A DNA stretch of 64,000 nucleotides from Actinomyces vulturis. Lineage in GTDB: Bacteria > Actinomycetota > Actinomycetes > Actinomycetales > Actinomycetaceae. The notes below the pieces were generated by a model. That model did not search any database. It was not told where the DNA came from and saw only the letters and a list, made by a program, of their open reading frames with translations. The DNA is taken from contig NZ_LZRK01000003.1 of NCBI RefSeq assembly GCF_001687305.1, forward strand, positions 62,001 through 126,000. The letters run 5' to 3'. Numbering within the stretch: position 1 is the stretch's first letter; every line of letters starts with the position of its first letter. The position numbers and the translations under genes were made by a program. Below are positions 8,730 through 17,738 of the stretch, piece by piece.

Positions 8730-9843
8730 TACTGTCCGCGTTCTCGACACCACTTCCATCCTCGCGACTTTCCTCATCGTCGGAAAGTTGCTCAGCGCCA
8801 TCAGCAGGAGAATCCTGGATGGATTCTTCTAAGTCGCCTTTAGGCGAGGCTGACTCAGCGGACTGTTGGACGTCGCCATCTTGCTCAGCAATGCCTCGTT
8901 CCTCGATCGATTCGTTGAGGCTGGGGGCCGGTTGAGATGGAGCGGGCACATCGTCGAATACTTGTTCACCCTTGTCCAACTGAGTAAACCGATTTAATGG
9001 CCAGACAACTGTGGTGGCGGGTCCAACGATTTTGTCCATAGGGACGAATCCGCCGTATATGTCGGATTCGTGATAACGAGAGTCAGCGGAATTAGCGCGG
9101 TTATCCCCCATCACCCACACGTAGCCTTCGGGAACTACCACATCAAAAGGAATAGTGGATGGGGCTACTCCAGGTTTGAGGTAGGTCTCATCCAAGGCCA
9201 CGCCGTTGACGATAATAGGGCCTGTTCCATCGCACCAGACGTGGTCTCCGGGCATACCGATGACGCGTTTGATGAGATGATGACCAGAGTGTTCGGGCAG
9301 GAGACGGATGAGCATGAGGCCGTCTTTGATGAGGCCTTTAATGCCAGTGGAATCAGGAACGTTCAGCCATGAGTCTGGGTCCACGAACACCACAACATCT
9401 CCGCGGGTGTAGTCCTCCGCGTCATACATTGCAACGGTGACGTAATCCCCGACGAGCAGGGTGTTTTCCATCGACTGGCTGGGGATGCGGAAACTCTGGA
9501 TGACGAAGGATTTGATCAGCGCGGAGACGATAAGCACCACGATGATGACCAGAATGGTTTCGCGGTGTTTGCGCCAACTTTTCACGACCGCCGAGGGTGG
9601 GTTGGCCTTGTGGGAAGTGGGTTCGTCGTCGCCTTCCGAAGCGCTGGCGTCCTCATTCTCATCGGTTGAGGCTGTTGCCTCAGGGGTGCGCGGTGAGGTG
9701 GGAGCGTAGGAAGGTGGGAGTTCAGCAACCTCGTCCGTCTTTGATTCGGGGGCGAATTCGATGCGGGTGTTCTCCGCTGCGTCCTTGCCGGTGAGCGGTG
9801 CCTGCTCGCGACGCTGCGGCTGAGCTGGCGTGAAGTTGCTCAT
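8719..9843 (-). CDS. lepB: Type I signal peptidase with long acidic C-terminal tail
   Basis: Membrane-bound peptidase that removes signal peptides. Start chosen at ATG 9843 (MSNFTPAQ) because GGAAGG lies 9 nt upstream; 374 residues. The first 80 or so residues are a charged, probably disordered cytoplasmic segment, followed by one membrane helix (ILVIIVVLIVSALIKSFVI). Catalytic Ser lies in RIPSQSMENTL and Lys in HHLIKRVIGMPGDHV; GDNRANSADSR is also present. The last 80 or so residues after the catalytic fold are rich in Asp, Glu, Ser and Pro, which is unusual. It overlaps rnhB. Confidence 0.94.
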   Translation of the reverse strand: MSNFTPAQPQRREQAPLTGKDAAENTRIEFAPESKTDEVAELPPSYAPTSPRTPEATASTDENEDASASEGDDEPTSHKANPPSAVVKSWRKHRETILVIIVVLIVSALIKSFVIQSFRIPSQSMENTLLVGDYVTVAMYDAEDYTRGDVVVFVDPDSWLNVPDSTGIKGLIKDGLMLIRLLPEHSGHHLIKRVIGMPGDHVWCDGTGPIIVNGVALDETYLKPGVAPSTIPFDVVVPEGYVWVMGDNRANSADSRYHESDIYGGFVPMDKIVGPATTVVWPLNRFTQLDKGEQVFDDVPAPSQPAPSLNESIEERGIAEQDGDVQQSAESASPKGDLEESIQDSPADGAEQLSDDEESREDGSGVENADSNGN

Positions 9844-9893
9844 CGGTAAGGGCCTTCCGGTGGTTCGGGTGTCTGAGGTCAATCATACGAGGC

Positions 9894-9927
9894 GAGGCCC
9901 GGTTGCCATAGTTGGCAGCCGGGCCTC
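9894..9927 (-). terminator. Terminator hairpin after rplS
   Basis: Inverted repeat GAGGCCCGG (9894-9902) with CCGGGCCTC (9919-9927) and an inner TGCCA/TGGCA pairing. It lies between the rplS stop and lepB. The U-tract is poor, so termination is inferred from stem strength. Confidence 0.7.
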
Positions 9928-9949
9928 GGTGTCAAGATTGACGAAGGAA

Positions 9950-10297
9950 TCAGTCTTCGCGACGTTCCTTGATCTTGGCAGCCTTACCGCGCAGGTTGCG
10001 CAAGTAGTAGAGCTTTGCACGACGCACGTCACCACGGGACACAACCTCGATCTTTTCGATGGAGGGGGTGTGCAGGGGGAAGGTACGCTCCACGCCACAT
10101 CCGAAGCTGATCTTGCGGATGGTGAAGGTCTCGCCAACGCCACTGCCGGCGCGAGCGATCACGACGCCCTGGAAGACCTGGATACGGCTACGGTTGCCTT
10201 CGACCACGCGGACGTGGACCTTGAGAGAATCGCCTGCACGGAATGCGGGGATATCCTCACGCAGGGATGCTGCGTCGATCTGATCGATCAGGTTCAT
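9950..10297 (-). CDS. rplS: 50S ribosomal protein bL19
   Basis: 115 residues starting at ATG 10297 ([19 protein letters not shown]), chosen because it is the conserved N-terminus and follows GTGGAG. Blocks [37 protein letters not shown] and [17 protein letters not shown] are diagnostic. It sits at the subunit interface of the ribosome. It lies between trmD and lepB as in other actinobacteria, with about 165 bp of noncoding leader upstream. Confidence 0.97.
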   Translation of the reverse strand: MNLIDQIDAASLREDIPAFRAGDSLKVHVRVVEGNRSRIQVFQGVVIARAGSGVGETFTIRKISFGCGVERTFPLHTPSIEKIEVVSRGDVRRAKLYYLRNLRGKAAKIKERRED

Positions 10298-10462
10298 GTA
10301 TCTACTCCACGCTGATGCCACCGGTCATTAGCGCTTATCAGGGTGCCTTGCTGGCACTCAGTTGCGGTTGCCATGTTCCGTGTGAATAGCTGGTTCCCCA
10401 GTGGCAGAACCATGCCCACGAACATGCGCCCGCTTAGTTTGCCATAGGAAGTAAGGGCACTT

Positions 10463-11902
10463 CTACTGTGGAGAGGCAGAGGAAAGAGTCATTTGCATCA
10501 CCACATCACGGCAGGTAGTGGTGCCAACGGTATAGGTACGTCCACCTTTTTTAGTCATTCCCGCACGTTTGTACGATTTGGCTGCACGTTTATTAGCCGT
10601 GGACGTGGCCGTCCACAGGGAGGTCGCTCCCATCTGGCTGGCCATATCTGCGGACACTGCGATCAGTGCTGCAGCAATTCCGCTTCCCCTCCACTTTTGA
10701 TCAATGTAAACCTTGGAAAGGTGCGCCCAGGAACAGTGCTCATCACTCAGTTGCTTGGGGCATTTTTCGGCGATGGGTCCGTCAGCACGTGGTCCCACGA
10801 CGAGTGCGTATCCCACAAGTTGTTCGCCGTGTGCAGTTTGCTCGGCTTGCGTGCGACCATCACCCGTATCGGATGAAGCCTCTCCCCCATGGTCTCCTTC
10901 GGGAGCCGCTGAATTCTGTGGCAGGAATGCCCCAATAACGCGCACGTGCGGGTTATCAATCCATGAGTGGATGGATTGGGGGCTGAGCACGGTGTCGAGG
11001 TGCTGCTGAATATCCTCATGGGAGAGGAACGGCGGGCAAGCGTCCGGGAAGGTGCGGATTGCCAGCGCGTGGAGCCGATCGACGTCGCCTGATTCAAGTT
11101 CACGAATCTCTAAGGGACGCACGCCGTTTTCCCCAACGCACCAGCCCAGTCGCGCAAGGAGGGAGCGATCATCAGAGTCAAGTTGATCTGGACGCAGCGC
11201 TTGAATCATATCCGGGCGCCGGCGCAGTGTTTTTTCCAACGCCTGGTCACGGCGCAATCGTGCAATCGCGGCATGGTCACCACTAAGAAGAACAGGGTTC
11301 ACCTCTTGTCCGCGCCAGTTGACTGGGCGTGTGTAGACCGGATATTCGAGAAGGCCTGCGCTTCCATGAGATTCTTCAACAAGGCTATCCGGGTTGCCGA
11401 TTACTCCAGGCAAGAGCCGGCCAATAGCCTCAATCATGACAACCGTAGCCACTTCGCCACCGTTAAGCACATAGTCGCCGATGGACAGTTCACGGACTTC
11501 CACACCACGCTCGGCATAATGCTGGGCGACGCGGAAGTCGATACCTTCGTAGCGTCCACAAGCAAAGACAAGATGATCGGCGCCGGCTAAGTCTTCGGCG
11601 ATACGTTGGGTAAATGTTTCTCCCGACGGCGTGGGCACAATCAGGACATGGCGCTCCCCATCCCCCAGGGTTGCTTCAGGAAAAATCTCATCCAGGGCTT
11701 TACCCCACACGTCAGGTTTCATCACCATACCGGCGCCACCTCCTAGTGGAGTGTCATCGACAGTGCGGTGGCGGTCGGTAGCGTAATCACGCAGGTTGGT
11801 GACGTGGAGGTTAAGCAGTCCGTCGGCGTTGGCTTTGCCTATAAGGGATAAGTCGAGGACGCTAAAGAATTCGGGGAAGATGCTGACGATATCCAGTCGC
11901 AT
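10463..11902 (-). CDS. trmD: TrmD tRNA (guanine-37-N1)-methyltransferase fused to a GNAT acetyltransferase domain
   Basis: 479 residues, nearly twice a normal TrmD. Residues 1-245 are a complete SPOUT methyltransferase: [42 protein letters not shown] and [13 protein letters not shown] (knot and AdoMet site). It methylates N1 of G37 in tRNAs reading CNN codons. From about residue 265 a GNAT-like module follows: [18 protein letters not shown], a low-complexity insert near residue 345, then [22 protein letters not shown] (acetyl-CoA loop R-x-x-G-x-A) and [10 protein letters not shown]. There is no stop or frameshift between the two. The ATG shares one base with the rimM stop. Confidence 0.93.
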   Translation of the reverse strand: MRLDIVSIFPEFFSVLDLSLIGKANADGLLNLHVTNLRDYATDRHRTVDDTPLGGGAGMVMKPDVWGKALDEIFPEATLGDGERHVLIVPTPSGETFTQRIAEDLAGADHLVFACGRYEGIDFRVAQHYAERGVEVRELSIGDYVLNGGEVATVVMIEAIGRLLPGVIGNPDSLVEESHGSAGLLEYPVYTRPVNWRGQEVNPVLLSGDHAAIARLRRDQALEKTLRRRPDMIQALRPDQLDSDDRSLLARLGWCVGENGVRPLEIRELESGDVDRLHALAIRTFPDACPPFLSHEDIQQHLDTVLSPQSIHSWIDNPHVRVIGAFLPQNSAAPEGDHGGEASSDTGDGRTQAEQTAHGEQLVGYALVVGPRADGPIAEKCPKQLSDEHCSWAHLSKVYIDQKWRGSGIAAALIAVSADMASQMGATSLWTATSTANKRAAKSYKRAGMTKKGGRTYTVGTTTCRDVVMQMTLSSASPQ

Positions 11903-12438
11903 CAGCGCGCTTCTTCTGCTTGTCCGATTCCCGGGAAGAGACCTCCGGGTGGGTTAATGACTACGGTGAAGGATTCTTCATCAATTTCGGGGACAAGTTC
12001 GCGCACGAAGGGAACAAGTACTTCTTCCCCTTCGGGAGTCAGCACTACCAGTCGGTCCTGAGCGATTCCGGGTTGAAGAGAGATCACCTCACCCAAGGGG
12101 GTGCCGTCTTCCATTTCACATGCCATGCCGACGATCTGATGGGGATACCAAGCATCATCATTGTCATCAGATTCCTCCTCATCATCAACATCAACAAGGA
12201 GTTTGACTCCGCGCAAGTTTTCTGCAGCGGTGCGATCATGCGCTTCTTGAAAAATGGCGAAATAGCGTTGTCCATCGAAGCGGAGACGCTCAATGGTCAA
12301 GGGGCCGGCGCTTTCGGGTTCCGTGGGCATAACGGTGCCAGGTTCAAGGCGAGTGTCCGGATCGTCAGTCCGCACGTCAATACGTACTTCGCCTTTGAGG
12401 GCATGGGCGGGGCCAATTACTCCCACGGTCAGCAGCAT
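11902..12438 (-). CDS. rimM: Ribosome maturation factor RimM
   Basis: 178 residues. The N-terminal domain ([19 protein letters not shown]) is the RimM barrel that binds uS19 during 30S assembly; residues about 95-170 form the PRC-barrel ([30 protein letters not shown]). An acidic EEESDDNDD stretch links the two. It is translationally coupled to trmD (TGATG). A strong hairpin separates it from the KH-protein gene upstream. Confidence 0.94.
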   Translation of the reverse strand: MLLTVGVIGPAHALKGEVRIDVRTDDPDTRLEPGTVMPTEPESAGPLTIERLRFDGQRYFAIFQEAHDRTAAENLRGVKLLVDVDDEEESDDNDDAWYPHQIVGMACEMEDGTPLGEVISLQPGIAQDRLVVLTPEGEEVLVPFVRELVPEIDEESFTVVINPPGGLFPGIGQAEEAR

Positions 12439-12544
12439 GGTGCTCTTTCTTCTCTGGATCCAGGGTTGTGTGCTCGTAAGTAGGCACGAGGGGCGGGTGA
12501 ATCACCCTAACGGTCACACTCTACTAAAGAGAGCGGAGAAACAA

Positions 12545-12588
12545 CGGGCTGGGGCCGGAACGATGATTATCGTTCCGGCCCCAGCCCG
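12545..12588 (-). terminator. Strong terminator between the KH-protein gene and rimM
   Basis: A perfect 18-bp stem (12545-12562 with 12571-12588) and 8-nt loop, followed on the minus strand by TTGTTTCTC. It should end most rpsP-KH transcripts, so rimM-trmD may have its own promoter or depend on readthrough. Confidence 0.85.
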
Positions 12589-12608
12589 AATGCATTGGTT
12601 CTGCTCGA

Positions 12609-12845
12609 TCAGCGGCGATCTGTGTCAACAACATCAACACGGATAGGACCGCGAGCGAGTGCTCCGATGACGGTACGCAGAGCGCGTGCAGTGCGGCCGG
12701 ATCGGCCGATGACACGTCCTAGGTCTTCGGGGTTCACACGAACCTCGAGAAGTTGTCCACGACGCAGTGACCGGTTAGTCACCGTCACATCATCGGGATG
12801 ATCGACGATGCCTCGAACCAAATGCTCGAGTGCGTCGGCAAGCAT
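12609..12845 (-). CDS. KH-domain RNA-binding protein (KhpA type)
   Basis: A 78-residue single KH domain. The GxxG loop is GRVIGRSGRTARALRTVI (residues about 48-65), preceded by the VRVNPEDLG strand. The frame stays open upstream, but the start is placed at ATG 12845 (MLADALEHLVRGIVDHPD), which has a strong GAGGAGG site and begins one base after the rpsP stop. Family members bind RNA, and in firmicutes affect cell elongation with KhpB; here the role is inferred. The position between rpsP and rimM is conserved. Confidence 0.92.
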   Translation of the reverse strand: MLADALEHLVRGIVDHPDDVTVTNRSLRRGQLLEVRVNPEDLGRVIGRSGRTARALRTVIGALARGPIRVDVVDTDRR

Positions 12846-12846
12846 C

Positions 12847-13335
12847 TCAGGCCTCCTCGGCGGCATCCTCAGAAGCTTCAGCGGCTTCTTCGGTGGATTC
12901 CGCGGCAGCTTCAGCAGCTGCAGCCTCTTCAGCGGCCTTCTTCTCAGCCTCTTCCTTTGCCTTGGCTTCCGCCACAGCAGCCTTGCGCTTTTCTGCCTCA
13001 TCGGCAGCGGCCTTGATAGCGGCCTCAGCAGCTTCAACGTTGACTTCCTTAACCTTCAAGGTACCCTCGGCGCCGGGGAGACCCTTGAAGGCCTGCCAGT
13101 CACCGGTGATCTTGAGGAGGTTGAGTACTGCATCGGAGGGCTGTGCGCCCACGCCGAGCCAGTACTTGGCGCGCTCACCATCGATCTTGATGAGTGAGGG
13201 CTCCTGCATGGGGTCATACACGCCGACCTCTTCAATAACGCGTCCGTCACGCTTCTTGCGGGAATCGAGAACGACAACACGGTAGAAGGGGGCGAACTTC
13301 TTGCCCATGCGCTTGAGGCGAATCTTAACTGCCAC
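12847..13335 (-). CDS. rpsP: 30S ribosomal protein bS16 with Ala/Glu-rich tail
   Basis: 162 residues; the bS16 fold is residues 1-80 ([47 protein letters not shown]). The remaining 75 or so residues are almost only Ala, Glu, Lys and Ser ([18 protein letters not shown]), probably a charged helix or disordered tail. Long S16 tails are known in actinobacteria. The ATG at 13335 is the first gene of the rpsP-KH transcript. Confidence 0.96.
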   Translation of the reverse strand: MAVKIRLKRMGKKFAPFYRVVVLDSRKKRDGRVIEEVGVYDPMQEPSLIKIDGERAKYWLGVGAQPSDAVLNLLKITGDWQAFKGLPGAEGTLKVKEVNVEAAEAAIKAAADEAEKRKAAVAEAKAKEEAEKKAAEEAAAAEAAAESTEEAAEASEDAAEEA

Positions 13336-13573
13336 TTGGTTGAACTCCTGGTTCTAAATGTTTGGCTTTTGCCGGTCCCCGGTGGGGTTGAGCAACGGTT
13401 TCCGGCAGGTGCCGGTGTCGCGGCCTGCGTCAGGGAGAGGGGCCTGACGCGGTCGAGTACAGCGAGTCATTCTGCCAGAAATGAGCCATGTCATGCTAAC
13501 GAAAAGCTTATCTTCTGGGGTTTTCTGGATGCGAGATGTCTCACGCCACCCCCTATTCCCCCGCCTATTTTTT

Positions 13574-13631
13574 CCTCCGATTCTCCTGCTTCTCGCTACT
13601 GCCCCTCCGATTCTCCTGCTTCTCGCTACTG
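13574..13631. repeat. 28-bp direct repeat, two copies at 30-bp spacing
   Basis: The 28-bp unit starting CCTCCGATTCTCCTGCTTCT occurs at 13574-13601 and again at 13604-13631, with a two-base gap and no mismatch. It lies in the 449-bp intergenic region (13336-13784) between rpsP and the ABC exporter genes. It looks like a recent tandem duplication. The rest of that region holds the rpsP promoter and the dyads described next. Confidence 0.9.
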
Positions 13632-13712
13632 AATAGTCCGTCTTTATCGGTAGAGTCTGTTCACTGTCGTTAGGCCCCGATTCCCATCGACTATCACCGA
13701 ATCATGCCAACC

Positions 13713-13746
13713 ATGACATCTGTCATGAGCAGGTCATGACACCTGC
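13713..13746. promoter_or_regulatory. Two adjacent dyads, candidate operator of the ABC exporter operon
   Basis: ATGACA-tc-TGTCAT (13713-13726) is a perfect palindrome, and GCAGGT-n6-ACCTGC (13729-13746) is a second perfect dyad beginning three bases later. They end 38 bp before the ATG of the exporter ATPase. The NarL-type response regulator four genes downstream is the obvious candidate ligand, by inference only. Confidence 0.5.
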
Positions 13747-13784
13747 ACCTTCTCCTGGGCACCCATTTTTTCCACACTGGTGCC

Positions 13785-14759
13785 ATGACCTCTTCACCTT
13801 CTACTTCAGCACCTGTGTCAGCGGTTCATATCGACGCCGTTCACAAGTCCTTCGGTGATGTTCATGCCGTTTGTGACATCAGCATGGATATTCCTGTGGG
13901 CCAAGTCCTTGCTCTCCTTGGCCCGAATGGCGCCGGGAAAAGCACCCTAATCGACATGGTTTTAGGGCTGACCACCCCCGATTGCGGGACGATCTCTTTT
14001 GCTGATCCCTCCGGCTCTAAGCGTCGCCTTTCCCCCGCCGACATGATTGGCCAAGCCGGTCTAAGTGCCACGTTGCAAAGCGAGGGGCTTGTCACCACCA
14101 TGACAGTCGCTTCCACCCTAAAACTAGTGGCATCCATGCATGCTGTGGTGTGCGACGTCGACAAAGTAATCAAGGCTACCCACCTAGAAACCTTAACGAA
14201 GCGAAAAGTGGGGGCATTATCCGGCGGTGAACGTCAACGCCTCCGCCTGGCACTAGCGCTCCTTCCCAACCCTGAGGTTCTTATCCTCGATGAGCCCACC
14301 ACAGGTATGGATGTGCAGGCACGTGCTGAATTCTGGGAAACCATGCATGAGCAAGCGCATCAGGGGCGCACGATTATTTTTGCCACTCACTACCTTCAAG
14401 AGGCTGCCGATTTCGCTGACAAGATCGCCATCATCAACAAGGGCCGACTCATCGCTCAAGGGACTACCGCTGAACTGAGCACCCACATCAACTCCACCTT
14501 GCTCTGTGCACGCCTGCCGCGAGACGTTGACGGCGGCAGCATCGAGTCTCGTCTTATCGAGGCGGGCGTGCCCTTCACCGAGTTCGAGGTCAGCGACCAG
14601 TTCACCTACCAGACCATCTTGCTGCGCTCTACTGATTCCGACGCCGCTGCTCGCCTTTTGCTCACCGAGTCACCTATCTCGAATCTTTCCATCCAGCCTG
14701 CTTCTCTCGACGACGTGTTCTCCCTTCTCGTCACCGAAGACTCCCAGCACAACGACTGA
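13785..14759 (+). CDS. ABC transporter ATP-binding protein (ABC-2 exporter type)
   Basis: 324 residues. Walker A LLGPNGAGKSTLIDMVLGL (residues about 43-60), signature ALSGGERQRLRLALAL, Walker B VLILDEPTTGMD and H-loop FATHYLQEA are all intact. The C-terminal 90 residues form the extra domain found in drug/lipid exporter ATPases. It pairs with the permease gene 12 bp downstream. Together with the following kinase and regulator genes the set resembles self-regulated antibiotic or cell-envelope-stress exporters. The substrate is unknown. Confidence 0.92.
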   Translation: MTSSPSTSAPVSAVHIDAVHKSFGDVHAVCDISMDIPVGQVLALLGPNGAGKSTLIDMVLGLTTPDCGTISFADPSGSKRRLSPADMIGQAGLSATLQSEGLVTTMTVASTLKLVASMHAVVCDVDKVIKATHLETLTKRKVGALSGGERQRLRLALALLPNPEVLILDEPTTGMDVQARAEFWETMHEQAHQGRTIIFATHYLQEAADFADKIAIINKGRLIAQGTTAELSTHINSTLLCARLPRDVDGGSIESRLIEAGVPFTEFEVSDQFTYQTILLRSTDSDAAARLLLTESPISNLSIQPASLDDVFSLLVTEDSQHND

Positions 14760-14771
14760 AAGGAAGCACCC

Positions 14772-15602
14772 ATGTCACACACACTCACCTCCACCAGCGC
14801 GCCATCACTTCCCGCAAAGCGGCGTAAGCGTCCCTCTATTGCCACGGGCATTCGTCTTCAGTTCCTCACCGATATCAAGGACCCCAGTTTTGTCTTTTTC
14901 GCCATCATCATGCCGGTGGCGATGTACCAAATCTTCGGCACGAACGCGTCGTGGGCGGCTGAAGTGGTCAATGACAAAACCAATGTGTCAGCAACCATCC
15001 TCGTTGCCATGGCAACCTTTAGTGCCGCCATTTCCGCCGCTTCTGCTGCGGCAAGCACCGCCGCTGACTTATCCAGCGGTTGGGCTCGCCAAGTTGCGCT
15101 GACTGCTGGCGGCGTAAGCTCCTACCTCACCAGCCGTCTGGTCAGCGCTCTTCTCATGGCCATCATTCCCGTGACCATCTTGTACATCATGGGAGCGGCG
15201 CAGATTGCGTGGATGAGTTCTCTTGGGCTGTGGGCAGTGACCTATGTGCTGTCAATTACCGCGGGCATTCCTTTTGCTCTCTTCGGCTTGGCGGTAGGCA
15301 TGTGGGCCCCTGCACGGAGCGCACCGGGGATTGCGGGAAGCGCAACCTCGCTTCTGGCCTTCCTCGGTAACGCTTTCATGCCTCTGGGCGGTTCACTGTT
15401 CACCTTCGCGCGCTTCACCCCGATGTATGGCGTGTTGAATTTGGCTCGCCGCCCGATGATGGACGATGCAATTCCCACAGCAGACGGCGTGATCCACGAG
15501 CCCCTCTGGATTCCCACCGTGAATGCCCTGGTATGGATTGCCATCTTCCTTATTATCGTGGTGTTGGGATTCCGCAGAACTACACAGCGCTACCGTGCAT
15601 GA
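14772..15602 (+). CDS. ABC-2 type permease
   Basis: 276 residues, about six predicted membrane helices: residues 35-55 (VFFAIIMPVAMYQIFG), 72-100 (an Ala-rich ATILVAMATFSAAISAASAA), 125-148, 155-180, 195-220 and 245-270 (LVWIAIFLIIVVLGF). ATG 14772 follows a good AAAGGAAG site. It is the membrane partner of the preceding ATPase in a homodimeric exporter. Confidence 0.9.
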   Translation: MSHTLTSTSAPSLPAKRRKRPSIATGIRLQFLTDIKDPSFVFFAIIMPVAMYQIFGTNASWAAEVVNDKTNVSATILVAMATFSAAISAASAAASTAADLSSGWARQVALTAGGVSSYLTSRLVSALLMAIIPVTILYIMGAAQIAWMSSLGLWAVTYVLSITAGIPFALFGLAVGMWAPARSAPGIAGSATSLLAFLGNAFMPLGGSLFTFARFTPMYGVLNLARRPMMDDAIPTADGVIHEPLWIPTVNALVWIAIFLIIVVLGFRRTTQRYRA

Positions 15603-15788
15603 CTGGTTGCTACGGTGACAGGTTCACAGGGCGTGCGCTCAGCAATGCGTCCGAGCCTCCCCTCACGCCGTGTCATCGTCACCGTTTTTTGCCCGCTAAA
15701 TCCCTCAGCCTCTCATCGTTTCTCACCATTTCTTACTCCTACCGCTTCTCATCGCTTCATCTCCACCAACGCCACATCAAGGATTCCC

Positions 15789-16958
15789 ATGTCATTGCCC
15801 ACCAGTGCTTCGCGTGAAGAGCACACGTGCGAACCAACAGTGTTGCGCGAGTTTTTATGCTGGCGCATGGTGGGCCCTATCCATTGGGACGCCAATATTT
15901 GGCTTGTTCTTTTTATCCTTCCGGGTGCGACTTTTATCGTCTCTGACACCTATTCGCTCACTCAACGTATTGTGGGGCTTGCTGGTTTAGCGCTTTTTAT
16001 CGCCGCCTATGTACGTCATTGTCAACACATGCCCTGGGATTCTCGCGACGTGACTGTGAAGTCAATGAGTGATGTCAATATGCCTCTGATGGTGACCTCA
16101 TTGGTCTACCAACTCATCGCTGCTATTGCTGTGGCCTGGGCAGGGGGTTGGTGGGTCTTGTGGCTCATGCCTTTCGTCGTAGCAATAGTGTTGTATTCCT
16201 TCCCCATCTGGTGGGGTATGACCTTCACAATCGTGATGACATCTGGAGCCATTGCCGCCACGTTTCTTTTTCACGCGCCAGAATGGGTTGTGTACACAGC
16301 AATTGGCTGTTCATCATCATGTTTCGCCATCACTCTCGGTTTTTTCGGTAATACCCTGCGTGAACGCGAGCAACTCCGCGAGCGCCAGGAAACCTTAGCT
16401 AACCAACGTGAGGCTATTAGCCGTGATATCCACGATATTCTTGGCCATTCGCTGACCACGCTGACACTCAAAACGGAAGTGGCTAAAAAACTCACGCGAG
16501 TAGACCCAGTAGCTGCTGAACGAGAACTCGATGATGTGCTGACAATTGCTCGCCGGGCACTGGCTGATGTGCGTTCCACAGTGACACAGTTGCGCAGCCC
16601 TGATTTAGCAAGCCAGATGGCTGCTACACGCACAGCCGCCCAGGCTGCAGGAATTACGTTGACGACTGTGGGCGATCCACGCAGCATCAGTAATGCACAT
16701 GAGCCTGTAATGTCCTGGGCTCTTCGCGAGACCACAACGAATGTGCTTCGTCATTCTCACGCACAGGCATTGGAGGTCGAATACCAGCCAGGGTTATTAC
16801 GTGTATCCGATAATGGGTGTGGCATGGATTCGGCTATCCGCGGTAATGGATTGACTGGATTGGCCGAGCGATGCCAGGCAGCAGGTGGTTCACTTAGAGT
16901 GATATCTCCGGGGGATGATTCGCCGTGGTCAACGATTGTGGAAGTGAGATTGCCGTGA
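15789..16958 (+). CDS. Sensor histidine kinase, NarL/DesK type
   Basis: 389 residues from ATG 15789, chosen for its AAGGA site; the upstream open frame has no supporting signal. Five or six membrane helices occupy residues 25-170. The HisKA_3 dimerisation helix contains the phospho-acceptor His in ISRDIHDILGHSLTTL. The ATPase has an N-box (LRETTTNVLRHSHA), G1 (VSDNGCGMD) and G2 (GNGLTGLAERCQAAGG). Few extracytoplasmic residues suggest sensing within the membrane, as for DesK or exporter-linked kinases. The stop overlaps the regulator start. Confidence 0.92.
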   Translation: MSLPTSASREEHTCEPTVLREFLCWRMVGPIHWDANIWLVLFILPGATFIVSDTYSLTQRIVGLAGLALFIAAYVRHCQHMPWDSRDVTVKSMSDVNMPLMVTSLVYQLIAAIAVAWAGGWWVLWLMPFVVAIVLYSFPIWWGMTFTIVMTSGAIAATFLFHAPEWVVYTAIGCSSSCFAITLGFFGNTLREREQLRERQETLANQREAISRDIHDILGHSLTTLTLKTEVAKKLTRVDPVAAERELDDVLTIARRALADVRSTVTQLRSPDLASQMAATRTAAQAAGITLTTVGDPRSISNAHEPVMSWALRETTTNVLRHSHAQALEVEYQPGLLRVSDNGCGMDSAIRGNGLTGLAERCQAAGGSLRVISPGDDSPWSTIVEVRLP

Positions 16959-17671
16959 TGCTTAGTTCTTCATTGCCCCACCACAACGCTGGGCCTCACG
17001 ATGGCAATATTTCCGCAGCGTCTTCTTGCGAACCAGACTCGGGCGATACGTCATCGGCCGTGTCTGTAATTCGCGTCCTGATTGCTGATGATCAAGCACT
17101 GGTTCGCGGCGCCCTAGCCACACTGTTAGGGCTCGAACCAGATATTGACGTGGTTGCTCAACTACCCAATGCGGTGGGAATTGTCGAGGCTGTCCGCGAG
17201 CACCAGGTTGATGTGGTCCTGCTTGATATCGATATGCCGGAAGCTGATGGTCTGACAGGTGCACAAGCATTGACCGACGCCGCGTGGCCGGGTCATATTC
17301 TCATGGTCACCACATTTGGCCGGCCCGGATACTTGTCTCGCGCCCTGGCGGCGGGTGCTCACGGTTTCATGGTCAAAGACACTCCGTCTGACGAGTTGGC
17401 TGAAGCGGTGCGCAAGATTCACCAGGGCTTGCGAGTGGTGGATCCTACTTTGGCTCAAGAATCGGTGATCCTTGGCCCCAACCCACTCACTGAACGCGAG
17501 CGTGACGTGTTGCGTTTGGCTGCTGGTGGCGCCGACGTTGCTGAGATGGCCCAACAGTTATTCCTTGAGCAAGGCACGATTCGCAATCACCTATCCAATG
17601 CCATTGGAAAAACTCATGCACGTAACCGCACTGAGGCAGCACGCGTCGCCGAATCCAATGGATGGCTTTAA
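16958..17671 (+). CDS. Response regulator, NarL/FixJ family
   Basis: 237 residues from ATG 16958 (TGATG overlap with the kinase; GGAAGTGAG upstream). The first 35 residues are a non-conserved Ser/Asp-rich leader. The receiver domain has the acidic pair in VLIADDQALVRGAL, phospho-acceptor Asp in VVLLDIDMPEADGL and Lys in GFMVKDTPSDE. The LuxR-type helix-turn-helix is LTERERDVLRLAAGG...GTIRNHLSNAIGKTHARNRTEA. It probably controls the upstream exporter genes through the dyads at 13713-13746. Confidence 0.92.
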   Translation: MLSSSLPHHNAGPHDGNISAASSCEPDSGDTSSAVSVIRVLIADDQALVRGALATLLGLEPDIDVVAQLPNAVGIVEAVREHQVDVVLLDIDMPEADGLTGAQALTDAAWPGHILMVTTFGRPGYLSRALAAGAHGFMVKDTPSDELAEAVRKIHQGLRVVDPTLAQESVILGPNPLTERERDVLRLAAGGADVAEMAQQLFLEQGTIRNHLSNAIGKTHARNRTEAARVAESNGWL

Positions 17672-17738
17672 CACTTCCTGTTCAGACCTAGCCGCCCCCG
17701 CTGGGGTCTGAGCGCGCTGAAACTGTACAGTGTTGAGC

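Noticed and set aside
12846-13037. 64-codon N-terminal extension of the KH protein
   Set aside because: It is the rpsP tail read in another frame (Arg/Lys/Leu-rich noise); the GAGGAGG site and conserved start place the gene at 12845.
13574-13631. Possible CRISPR array
   Set aside because: Only two repeat units separated by two bases, no spacers and no cas genes.
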